64,000 nucleotides of DNA from Dietzia sp. JS16-p6b (GTDB lineage Bacteria; Actinomycetota; Actinomycetes; Mycobacteriales; Mycobacteriaceae): assembly GCF_003052165.1 (NCBI RefSeq), contig NZ_CP024869.1, positions 2,638,001 through 2,702,000 of the forward strand. Direction: 5' to 3'. The notes under the pieces were generated by a model. That model did no database searches. It was not told where the DNA came from and saw only the letters and a program-made list of their open reading frames with translations. Every line of letters begins with the position of its first letter. Positions within the stretch are counted from its first letter, which is position 1. The translations under genes were made by a program, and so were the position numbers. Below are positions 40,993-48,393 of this stretch, piece by piece.

Positions 40993-42236
40993 CGTCTCCT
41001 CCGCAACCGCGCGGTGACCAGCGCCCCGCCGGCCGGGGATCTGCCCACTTCGATCTCCCCGTCACGATCCCGCACGATCTGCCAGACCACCGCCAGGCCG
41101 ACGCCGCGGGTCGCGTGCCCGGCACCCGGGGCCTTGGTGGAGTACCCGTGCTCCATCATCATCGGCAGCGCCTCGGGGTCCAACCCCGGCCCGTCATCAC
41201 CCACGGCGACCTCGGTGCCGAACTCGTCCGCCAGCACCAGAACGTGGACGTGGCCCCCGGGACCCGCGGCCTCGATTGCGTTGATCACCAGATTCGCGAT
41301 CAGCGAGACGTCGTCCGCCCCGAGCTCACCCGCACTCGTCGAGGTCAGGGGGTCGATCTCCAGCCGACCTCCCCGCGACCGGTACTCCGCGGCCATCTCA
41401 CCCAACACCGCGCGCAGGCGCGGGTCCTCGACACCCCCGTCGCGGGTACCCGCGCCGGTGACCGGGGCGAGCTCCGCCAGATAGTCGAGCGCCGCGTCGG
41501 ACTCGCCGCTCTCGACGAGCCCGTACACCGCGTGGATCCGGGTCCGGAACTCGTGTGTCTGTTCGCGGAGCGCCCTGGACAATCGTCGCTGCTCTCCCAG
41601 TTCGGCGTTCTCCGCCTCCAGCCTGCGGACCCGGCCGCCGATCGCCGCGGAGACACCGGCGGCCCCGGTCAGCCCGACCAGCACCGCCAGCAGCACCCAC
41701 GGCGCCATGGCCGTGAGACTGGACCGCAGGTCGGCGGCGATCTCCGATTCCAGGACCCCCACCGAGGCCGCACCCACGACGAGCCCGCCGCGGTACACCG
41801 GGACCTTGGCGCGCAGTGTCGGACCGAGGGTCCCCTCCTCGGTGCCGACGAAGGTGGCCCCCGCCAGCACGTCCGACGGGTCGGTCGAGACCGGCCGGCC
41901 GCGTTCCGCGGGCACAGGGTGGGTGATCCGGATCCCTCGCGCGTCGCTGATCACCACGTAGTCGACCCCGGACGCCTGCTGGATCAGCTCGGTCAGCGGT
42001 TGCAGCTCCTGCTCCGCGTCCTCGCTCCCGATGGCGTCCCGCACCTGGTCGAGCTCCGCGAGGCTGCGCGCGACCGCGAGGACCCGCTCGGTCGTGGCCT
42101 CGCGAACCTGCCGCTCCTGGACCCGGGCGGCGGCATAGGCCGTCAGTCCCACGCAGGTCACCACCACCGCGAACTGGATCACCACCACGACGAGGCGGAA
42201 CCGCCGCTCGAGCAGCCACTCCGAGTACCGCGCCAC
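40989..42236 (-). CDS. Sensor histidine kinase, CitA/DcuS type
   Basis: A 415-residue kinase if started at GTG 42236, which has GAGGAG/AGGAG sites upstream. An ATG at 42263 or TTG at 42275 would add 9-13 residues but has no ribosome site. Layout: transmembrane helix near residue 15-38, extracytoplasmic sensor domain (~40-175) containing SGVDYVVISDARGIRITHP as in citrate/fumarate sensors, second helix, then the His box REQTHEFRTRIHAV. The ATPase domain follows with N box NLVINAIEA, GDDGPGLD and GVGLAVV. Its job is to sense an external carboxylate and phosphorylate the downstream regulator. Confidence 0.9.
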   Translation of the reverse strand: MARYSEWLLERRFRLVVVVIQFAVVVTCVGLTAYAAARVQERQVREATTERVLAVARSLAELDQVRDAIGSEDAEQELQPLTELIQQASGVDYVVISDARGIRITHPVPAERGRPVSTDPSDVLAGATFVGTEEGTLGPTLRAKVPVYRGGLVVGAASVGVLESEIAADLRSSLTAMAPWVLLAVLVGLTGAAGVSAAIGGRVRRLEAENAELGEQRRLSRALREQTHEFRTRIHAVYGLVESGESDAALDYLAELAPVTGAGTRDGGVEDPRLRAVLGEMAAEYRSRGGRLEIDPLTSTSAGELGADDVSLIANLVINAIEAAGPGGHVHVLVLADEFGTEVAVGDDGPGLDPEALPMMMEHGYSTKAPGAGHATRGVGLAVVWQIVRDRDGEIEVGRSPAGGALVTARLRRRR

Positions 42237-42269
42237 CCCGCTCCTCTCCTCGTTCGTGAGCATCAATGA

Positions 42270-42288
42270 GCACAAAGACTAGTTGTGC
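42270..42288. promoter_or_regulatory. Inverted repeat between the two-component system and tctCBA
   Basis: A 6-bp perfect inverted repeat, GCACAA and TTGTGC, with 7 bp between. It lies 33 bp upstream of the kinase GTG and 80 bp upstream of the tctC ATG. Placement in the divergent gap makes it a candidate binding site for the response regulator. Confidence 0.45.
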
Positions 42289-42368
42289 CCCACATCACAC
42301 GTCGCCGATCCATGCTCAGCCCATACCCCGGTGGCACTCACGCCACCGGACATCTGGAAGGACCGTTG

Positions 42369-43346
42369 ATGCGACACCCCCTTGCCCGCATCCTGACCGC
42401 AGTACTCGCTGTCGGGCTCACCACGGCCGCGGCGACCGACGCCAGCCGCTCCGGAGGCGGTGACAACCCCCGGACCCAACTGGCCATCATCGCACCGGCC
42501 GCCCCCGGCGGCGGATGGGACACGTTCGGCAGAGAAGCCCAGCAGGCCCTCATGACCAACGGGATCGTCAACGCCGTGCGGGTCCGCAACGTCCCGGGCG
42601 CGGCCGGCACCATCGGGCTGACCCAGTTCGTCCAGCTCGCCGGGCGTACCGATTCCCTGCTGGTCACCGGCGGCGTGATGGTGGGTGGGGTGATCCTGCA
42701 GGATTCCGACGCCACGCTCGAGGACACGACGCCGATCGCCCGTCTGGCCGACGACTACAACGTGCTGGTGGTCCCCGCGGACTCCCCGTATCAGACGCTC
42801 GAGGAGTTCCTGGCGGCGTGGCGGGAGCATCCGGGGATGGCGATCGCGGGCGGATCGCTCGGGAGCATCGACCATCTGCTCACGGGCATGCTCGCCGAGG
42901 CCGCCGGGATCGACCCGGCCCATATCAACTACATCGCCTACTCCGGGGGCGGCGAGGTCGTGAGGTCGATGATCAGCGGGTCCGCGGTCGGCGCGATCTC
43001 CGGAGCCAACGACTTCGACGCCCAGATCGAGGCGGGCGAGCTCCGCGCGCTCGGGGTCTCGTCGGCGACCCCGGTCGCGGAGCTGTCCACCCCGACCTTC
43101 ATCGAGCAGGGCGTGGACGTGTCCATGTCGAACTGGCGCGGGCTGGTCGCCCCACCCGGCATCTCTGACGAGGTCAGGGACGAGCTCATCGCGATCATCG
43201 CGGAGATGCGCGAGACCGGGGAATGGCGCGACACCCTCGAGCGCAACAACTGGACCGACGAGTTCATGGCAGGTGACGAGTTCGCCCGGTTCCTCGACGC
43301 GGAGATCGCCACGACCGAAGACATCATCAGGGAGTTGGGACAATGA
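42369..43346 (+). CDS. tctC: Tripartite tricarboxylate transporter substrate-binding protein
   Basis: A 325-residue TctC/Bug-family binding protein. The ATG at 42369 has GGAAGGA 6 nt upstream. A Sec-type signal peptide (LARILTAVLAVGLTTAAATDA) lacks a lipobox Cys, so it is secreted or anchored by the uncleaved signal. The family motif is visible in APAAPGGGWDTFGREAQQAL and VRNVPGAAGTIGLTQF. The bound carboxylate cannot be predicted. First gene of tctCBA, overlapping tctB by 4 bp. Confidence 0.92.
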   Translation: MRHPLARILTAVLAVGLTTAAATDASRSGGGDNPRTQLAIIAPAAPGGGWDTFGREAQQALMTNGIVNAVRVRNVPGAAGTIGLTQFVQLAGRTDSLLVTGGVMVGGVILQDSDATLEDTTPIARLADDYNVLVVPADSPYQTLEEFLAAWREHPGMAIAGGSLGSIDHLLTGMLAEAAGIDPAHINYIAYSGGGEVVRSMISGSAVGAISGANDFDAQIEAGELRALGVSSATPVAELSTPTFIEQGVDVSMSNWRGLVAPPGISDEVRDELIAIIAEMRETGEWRDTLERNNWTDEFMAGDEFARFLDAEIATTEDIIRELGQ

Positions 43347-44014
43347 CACTCGTAACCGACCAGGCGAGCGCGGGGGGCACGACGGCCCCGTCGGCCCCGG
43401 CCGCCCCGCCCACCGACCGTCGCCGCTGGTGGCGTCAGCGGACCGAGCTCGGGTTCGCCGCGGGCGTCCTCGCGATCGCCGCGTTCATGATCGTGCAGAC
43501 CATCACCATGGACGTCCCCGAGGGAGTGGGAGCACCCGGGCCGCGGTTCTTCCCCGGCCTGGTGGCCGGCTTCCTGATCCTGACCGGCGGACTGCTGGCG
43601 ATCAACGTCATCCGCACCCCCCGGCACACCGCGGCCACCTCGACCATGGGCCAGCTGTCCACCGACATGCTCGAGGACCTGGCCTCGATCGACGATCCCG
43701 TCGACTCCCCCACCACCACCACCGCGCCCGCGGCTGCCGGCGGCTCGGACTACGTGCCCGTCGACTACCGCACCACCGGGATCGTGATCGCCGGCCTCGT
43801 CGGGTTCGCGATCCTCCTCCAGCCCGTCGGCTGGTTGATCACCGCCAGCGCGCTGTTCTGGATCGTCAGCCGCGCACTGGGGAGCAGGCGACCGGTCTTC
43901 GACATCGCGGTCTCGGTGATCTTCGCCTCCGTCATCCAGATCGCCTTCTCGGCCGGGCTCGGCCTGGGGCTGCCCGCCGGAATCCTGGAAGGAGTCGTGC
44001 CGTGGAGCAACTGA
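43343..44014 (+). CDS. tctB: Tripartite tricarboxylate transporter small membrane subunit
   Basis: A 223-residue TctB with four membrane helices: about residues 37-55, 68-86, 148-170 and 185-210. A ~50-residue hydrophilic loop rich in Thr/Pro/Ala separates the helix pairs and is longer than in most TctB. It starts at ATG 43343 overlapping tctC, and its last codons overlap the tctA start by 13 bp. Confidence 0.9.
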   Translation: MTLVTDQASAGGTTAPSAPAAPPTDRRRWWRQRTELGFAAGVLAIAAFMIVQTITMDVPEGVGAPGPRFFPGLVAGFLILTGGLLAINVIRTPRHTAATSTMGQLSTDMLEDLASIDDPVDSPTTTTAPAAAGGSDYVPVDYRTTGIVIAGLVGFAILLQPVGWLITASALFWIVSRALGSRRPVFDIAVSVIFASVIQIAFSAGLGLGLPAGILEGVVPWSN

Positions 44015-45546
44015 GCCTGCTGGGTGACGGCATGGCCGGGGTGCTCACCCCGATGAACCTCACCCTCCTGCTGATCGGTGCCCTCCTCGGCACCGCGGTC
44101 GGCGTCCTTCCGGGACTCGGCTCCGCGATGGCGGTCGCCCTGCTCCTGCCGGTCACCTTCACGCTCGACCCGACCGGCGCCTTCATCATGTTCGCCAGCA
44201 TCTACTTCGGCGGACTGTTCGGTGACTCGACCTCCGGGATCCTGCTCAACACACCCGGCAACTCGTCGGCCATAGCCACGACGTTCGAAGGGCACCGGAT
44301 GGCCATGAGCGGCCGGGCGGCCAAGGCCCTGGGGATCTCGGCGATCGGCGCCTTCACCGGCGGCATGATCGCGTGCGCGTGCGTCGTGATGTTCTCCCCC
44401 TACCTGATCGTCCTCGCCCGGGCGTTCTCGTCACCCGAGTACTTCGCCCTCGCGGTGTTCGCCTTCGTCGCCATCTCGGCCGTCGTCGCCGAGTCCGTCG
44501 TGAGGGGACTGGCCGCGCTCGGCCTGGGGCTCGCGCTCGCCCTGGTCGGCACCGACTCGATGACCGGCACCCAGCGCTTCACCCTGGACACCCCGTCACT
44601 GTTCGAGGGCATCTCGATCATCGTGATCACCGTGGGACTGCTGGCCCTCGGCGAAGTCCTGCACCAGGCGTCGCGGATCCGCCGTGAGGCGACCGTCGGC
44701 GGTCCGGTGGCCACCGAGGGCTCCCCGTTCCCGACCCGCAAGGAGATGCGCAGAATCTGGCCGGCGTTCCTCCGGGGCACCGCGTTCGGCCTGCCCTTCG
44801 GCACGATCCCGGTCGGCGGGTCCGAGGTCCCGACGTTCCTCGCCTACGGCACCGAGAAGGCCCTGGCCGCGCGGCGGCACGACCCCGACTTCGGCACCCG
44901 CGGCGCGCTCCAGGGCGTCGCCGCTCCCGAGGCCGCGGGCAACGCCACCGCCGGCAGCGCGATGGGCGCGCTGCTCGTCCTGGGCCTGCCGACCTCGGCG
45001 ACGGCCGCCATGATGCTGGCCGCGTTCCAGCAGTACGGGATGCAGCCCGGCCCCATGCTCTTCGAGACGAGTGCCGCGCTGGTCTGGCCGCTGCTCGCCA
45101 GCCTGTTCGTCGGCCTGATCATCCTGCTGGTCATCAACCTGCCGTTCGCGGCCGTCTGGGCGAAGCTGCTGCTGATCCCCCGCCACTACCTGTACGCCGG
45201 CGTGACGGTGATCGCGATGCTCGGCACCTACGCGATCTCCTCCTCTACACTGGACCTGTGGATGGTGATCGCGATCGGCATCCTGGGATTCGTCATGCGC
45301 CGGTTCTCGATCCCGCTGGCCCCGGTCCTGATCGCCGCGATCCTCGGCCCGCTGGCCGAGCTCGAGCTGCGTCGGTCGCTGGCACAGTCCGAGGGCGACG
45401 TGTCGATCCTGGTCTCGTCGAACATCACCCTCGCGCTCTACGGCCTGCTGGCCGTGGCCGTGGCGGCGAGCATCATCCAGCACACCCGGTACCGTCGTCG
45501 TCGCCGCCGGGAGGCCGCGGCGGAGTTGGAGGCCGCCGCACGGTAG
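44002..45546 (+). CDS. tctA: Tripartite tricarboxylate transporter large permease subunit
   Basis: A 514-residue TctA with about 11-12 membrane helices. Family signatures are GVLPGLGSAMAVALLLPVTF near the N-terminus and GLPFGTIPVGGSEVPTFLAY in the middle, with APEAAGNATAGSAMGALLVL. Start chosen: GTG 44002 with AAGGAG 7 nt upstream, inside the end of tctB; the frame is open further upstream, but that part is tctC/tctB DNA. A perfect terminator hairpin follows. The system imports a carboxylate using a cation gradient. Confidence 0.93.
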   Translation: MEQLSLLGDGMAGVLTPMNLTLLLIGALLGTAVGVLPGLGSAMAVALLLPVTFTLDPTGAFIMFASIYFGGLFGDSTSGILLNTPGNSSAIATTFEGHRMAMSGRAAKALGISAIGAFTGGMIACACVVMFSPYLIVLARAFSSPEYFALAVFAFVAISAVVAESVVRGLAALGLGLALALVGTDSMTGTQRFTLDTPSLFEGISIIVITVGLLALGEVLHQASRIRREATVGGPVATEGSPFPTRKEMRRIWPAFLRGTAFGLPFGTIPVGGSEVPTFLAYGTEKALAARRHDPDFGTRGALQGVAAPEAAGNATAGSAMGALLVLGLPTSATAAMMLAAFQQYGMQPGPMLFETSAALVWPLLASLFVGLIILLVINLPFAAVWAKLLLIPRHYLYAGVTVIAMLGTYAISSSTLDLWMVIAIGILGFVMRRFSIPLAPVLIAAILGPLAELELRRSLAQSEGDVSILVSSNITLALYGLLAVAVAASIIQHTRYRRRRRREAAAELEAAAR

Positions 45547-45560
45547 GGATCGTGGACACG

Positions 45561-45595
45561 ACGAAGGCCGCCCACGACGCGTGGGCGGCCTTCGT
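45561..45595. terminator. Terminator between tctA and tRNA-Met
   Basis: A perfect 15-bp stem (45561-45575 with 45581-45595) with a 5-nt loop, 15 bp past the tctA stop and 13 bp from the convergent tRNA-Met 3' end. It probably works in both directions. Confidence 0.85.
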
Positions 45596-45607
45596 GATCC
45601 TGATCGG

Positions 45608-45681
45608 TACCGGTGGGGGGACTCGATCCCCCGACCTCACGATTATGAGTCGTGCGCTCTAACCAGCTGAGCTACACCGGC
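45608..45681 (-). tRNA. tRNA-Met (CAU), elongator-like
   Basis: A 74-nt cloverleaf: acceptor GCCGGTG/CACCGGT with a G1-U72 wobble, D arm GCTC/GAGC, anticodon loop CTCATAA (CAU), T arm GGGGG/CCCCC, discriminator A. The normal D loop and paired position 1 argue against initiator tRNA. tRNA-Ile2 with a modified CAU cannot be excluded from sequence alone. CCA is not encoded. Probably co-transcribed behind tRNA-Thr. Confidence 0.85.
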
Positions 45682-45723
45682 ATGCGCTGCCAGTCGGGCG
45701 ATCGGGCCGCCCCGCACAGTGCG

Positions 45724-45796
45724 AGCCCCCTGACGGAATCGAACCGTCGACCTTTTCCTTACCATGGAAACGCTCTGCCGACTGAGCTAAGGGGGC
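45724..45796 (-). tRNA. tRNA-Thr (GGU)
   Basis: A 73-nt cloverleaf: acceptor GCCCCCT/AGGGGGC, D arm GCTC/GAGC, anticodon stem TTTCC/GGAAA with loop ATGGTAA (GGU), T arm GACGG/CCGTC, discriminator U. CCA not encoded. 42 bp upstream of tRNA-Met on the same strand. Confidence 0.93.
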
Positions 45797-45848
45797 CGGC
45801 CACCCTGGGTCGCGAAGCGCTCCGCGGCTCGGGGTGAAAGCCTCTAGC

Positions 45849-45878
45849 AGATTACACACAGGCTCGAACGGGGCACAA
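45849..45878 (-). promoter_or_regulatory. Candidate tRNA-Thr/tRNA-Met promoter
   Basis: On the minus strand TTGTGC (45873-45878) and TAATCT (45849-45854) are 18 bp apart, ~50 bp before the tRNA-Thr 5' end. Confidence 0.45.
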
Positions 45879-45925
45879 ATCGCCCGGTGGAGCGGGGTCG
45901 AGGCCCCGCTGGCAGGATGTGGGGC

Positions 45926-46648
45926 ATGCGCATCTCCGTGGTCGTCCCCGTCCTCGACGACGCCCACGAGCTCGCCGGGTGCCTCGCGGCCCTGCACGGC
46001 CAGACGAGGCCGCCGGACGAGATCGTCGTGGTGGACAACGGATGCTCCGACACGAGTGCGGACGTCGCCCGCGAGGCCGGCGCGCGAGTGGTGACCGAGC
46101 CGGTCCGGGGCATCCCCTCGGCCGCCGCCGCCGGCTACGACCGGGCCTCGGGCGACGTGATCGCCCGCCTGGACGCGGACTCCCGCCCGGGCCCGGACTG
46201 GATGCAGCGGATCGAGAGCGCGTTCGCCGAGGACCCGGGTCTCGTGGCGCTCTCGGGCCCCGGCGAGTTCATCGGACTGAGCGGGTGGCGGGCCCGCGCC
46301 GCGCAGCTGCTCTACATGGACGCCTACTTCTTCTCCGTCGGCGCCGCGGTGGCCCATCCTGTGCTGTTCGGGTCCAATCTGGCGATGCGTCGCACGGCCT
46401 GGGAGCGCGTCCGCGAGGGAGTCGACCGGTCGGACCCGGAACTGCACGACGACATCGACCTGTCGTTCCAGTTCGGCGCCGACGACCGGCTGCGGGTGGA
46501 CAGGTCGCTGACCGTGGGCATCTCCGCGCGTCCGTTCGACGATCCGGCCGCGATGCGCCGACGCTTCTCCCGTGCGTTCCGGACGATCGCGCGCAACTGG
46601 CGCACCTCGCCGCCCTCTCAGCGCTGGATGGAGCGCCTGCGGCGCTGA
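45926..46648 (+). CDS. GT2-family glycosyltransferase
   Basis: A 240-residue GT-A fold transferase. The start MRISVVVPVLDDAHELAGCL leads to EIVVVDNGCSDTS, the metal-binding DxD-like ARLDADSRPG, and a C-terminal acceptor region. No membrane helix is evident. It converges with the C50 carotenoid operon. In Corynebacterium glutamicum a glucosyltransferase (CrtX) acts on the C50 carotenoid, so this gene is a candidate for carotenoid glucosylation, by position only. An alternative is cell-envelope glycan synthesis. ATG 45926 is preferred over an ATG 13 codons earlier. Confidence 0.8.
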   Translation: MRISVVVPVLDDAHELAGCLAALHGQTRPPDEIVVVDNGCSDTSADVAREAGARVVTEPVRGIPSAAAAGYDRASGDVIARLDADSRPGPDWMQRIESAFAEDPGLVALSGPGEFIGLSGWRARAAQLLYMDAYFFSVGAAVAHPVLFGSNLAMRRTAWERVREGVDRSDPELHDDIDLSFQFGADDRLRVDRSLTVGISARPFDDPAAMRRRFSRAFRTIARNWRTSPPSQRWMERLRR

Positions 46649-46712
46649 GTCGGCCGGAGCGCGTGCGGCGCTGAGTCGGCCGGAGCGCGTGCGGCGCTGA
46701 GTCGGCCGGAAG
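46641..46712. repeat. 26-bp tandem repeat, 2.7 copies
   Basis: Copies at 46641-46666, 46667-46692 and 46693-46710 (partial) are identical apart from the end. The first copy contains the stop codon of the GT2 gene. The array reaches to within ~10 bp of the convergent lbtBC stop. Confidence 0.85.
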
Positions 46713-46717
46713 GCGCG

Positions 46718-48013
46718 TCAGGACCAGACGAGCACCGACCACAGGATGATCTGCGTGACGCAGAATCCCGCGAGCATGTTGAGCACCAGGAAGCGCTTCC
46801 AGCCCTCGTTGGTGCGCTCGGCGTCGGCGTCGGTCACTCCGACATAGGCCGCGACGGTGGCCAGGTACGGCAGGATCGCGAAGGCGGCCCCGGACGCGGG
46901 CCACGGCGCCGCCACCAGCAGGACGATCACCGCGGCGGCGTAGCAGGCCAGCGCGAACCACACCGCGGCACGGGCCCCGAGCACGGTGGCGACGGACTTC
47001 AGGTCCGCCTCGCGGTCGAAGCGGACGTCCTGGACGGCGCCGAAGGCCTGCGAGGCGGCGCCCCACAACATGAAGGCCACAAGGCAGGCCCACACTCCCC
47101 CGGTCAGCTCGGCACCCGCGATGGTCCAGCCGACGATCGCCGGGGAGACGAAGTGGAAGGCGGAGGTCACCGAGTCGAGGAACGGGATCTCCTTGAACCG
47201 CAGTCCCCTGGCGCTGTAGGCGATCACGGCGAAGGCGCTCGCGGCGAGCCACAGGGACGACTCCAGCGATCCCACCAGCACGAGGTAGAGAAGGAACGGC
47301 ACCGTGGTCACCGCGGAGGCCACGAGGGTGGCGGTGTGACGGGAGCGTTCCAGCACCGATCCCTCGACGCCGCCCTTGCGCGGGTTGCGCAGGTCCGACT
47401 CGTAGTCGAACACGTCGTTGATCCCGTACATCGCCAGGTTGTAGGGCACCAGGAAGAAGACCGTGCCGATGACGCCGACGAGGTCGAACCCCCCTGTGGC
47501 CAGGAAGTACGCCAGGGCGAACGGCGCGGCGGTGTTGATCCACGACACCGGCCGGGACGACCAGAACAGCGTGGAGAGCAGTCCGGGTGACGGGGACCGC
47601 TCGGGGGTGCGGACCTCGTCGTCGTCGTGCCCCGGACCGCGTGCCAGCAGCGCGTCACCCCTGCCCGACACCGTCGGGTTCCCGACCCCGGCCCCGACGC
47701 GCGGCGACTCGGTGAGCAGCGCCCACACCGACGGCACGAACACCGCCGCGGCCACGGCGTAGGCGAAGTCCTCGATGGGCGCCACGCCCAGCCGGATGCC
47801 GCTGGTGAGCTCGTCGTCGTACGCCACGAGCCCGGCCGAGATCATGATGTTGTCGAACACCGCGGTGAGGATCATGAGAATGACGAACGCGCCGGCGACC
47901 CCGATCAGCCACCGGCGTCGGGCCTGCCCACGCAGGCGCCAGGCCGCGAGGAGGGCCACGGCCACCACGGGGATGGACATGGTGAGGTTGAGGGTCGTGT
48001 AGAGGCTGGTCAC
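46718..48013 (-). CDS. lbtBC: Fused lycopene cyclase subunit / lycopene elongase
   Basis: A 431-residue membrane protein in two parts. Residues ~1-105 are a CarR/lycopene-cyclase domain of about three helices (TSLYTTLNLTMSIPVVAVAL; SGIRLGVAPIEDFAYAVAAA with the conserved PIEDF). After a hydrophilic linker (~105-140) comes a UbiA prenyltransferase domain with the Asp-rich site NDVFDYESDLRNPRKGG and the second site QDVRFDREADLKSVAT. The elongase adds C5 units to lycopene and the cyclase half, with LbtA, closes the ends, giving a C50 cyclic carotenoid. GTG 48013 overlaps the previous stop (GTGA). I recall the same fusion (LbtBC) from Dietzia sp. CQ4. Confidence 0.9.
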   Translation of the reverse strand: MTSLYTTLNLTMSIPVVAVALLAAWRLRGQARRRWLIGVAGAFVILMILTAVFDNIMISAGLVAYDDELTSGIRLGVAPIEDFAYAVAAAVFVPSVWALLTESPRVGAGVGNPTVSGRGDALLARGPGHDDDEVRTPERSPSPGLLSTLFWSSRPVSWINTAAPFALAYFLATGGFDLVGVIGTVFFLVPYNLAMYGINDVFDYESDLRNPRKGGVEGSVLERSRHTATLVASAVTTVPFLLYLVLVGSLESSLWLAASAFAVIAYSARGLRFKEIPFLDSVTSAFHFVSPAIVGWTIAGAELTGGVWACLVAFMLWGAASQAFGAVQDVRFDREADLKSVATVLGARAAVWFALACYAAAVIVLLVAAPWPASGAAFAILPYLATVAAYVGVTDADAERTNEGWKRFLVLNMLAGFCVTQIILWSVLVWS

Positions 48014-48393
48014 GGGCGTTCCCCTGTCGCCCGGGCCGTCTGGGAGGACCGGGCCGTCCGGGACGCCCGGGACGCGGCCGCGTGCTCGACGGCACGGGAG
48101 ACCCCCGTCGCGGACACCAACGCGAGGTGGGACAGGAACGCCAGGAACACGACCTCCTCGACCGGGATCTCGGGGGCCACCAGCAGACCGGTCATGAAGT
48201 CGGTCTGGCCGCGGAAGAACACCCCGCTGCGCACCCCGAGGACGTCCCACGTGAGCAGCAGCGCCACGGAGGCGGTGACGGCGAGCGCCGCGGCGGCGGG
48301 CGCACGGAACGCCGCCAGCTTCCAGCGGTGGTCGATCACCAGGATTCCGGTGAACGAGACCACCTGAACCAGGAGATAGGCCAGCCCGATCAC
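48010..48393 (-). CDS. lbtA: Lycopene cyclase subunit, CrtYe/LbtA-like
   Basis: A 127-residue protein with three membrane helices and the cyclase motif APEIPVEEVVFLAFLSHLAL (PxEE), matching the small subunit of heterodimeric actinobacterial lycopene cyclases. The N-terminus GLAYLLVQVVSFTGILVIDH and the FRGQTDFMTGL loop agree. The last ~20 residues are a basic Ala/Arg tail. GTG 48393 overlaps the crtI stop. Works with the cyclase half of the next gene. Confidence 0.87.
   Translation of the reverse strand: MIGLAYLLVQVVSFTGILVIDHRWKLAAFRAPAAAALAVTASVALLLTWDVLGVRSGVFFRGQTDFMTGLLVAPEIPVEEVVFLAFLSHLALVSATGVSRAVEHAAASRASRTARSSQTARATGERP

Noticed and set aside
48014-48250. Longer start for the cyclase/elongase fusion
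   Set aside because: The extra codons lie within lbtA on another frame and lack membrane or cyclase features; the GTGA overlap gives a better start.
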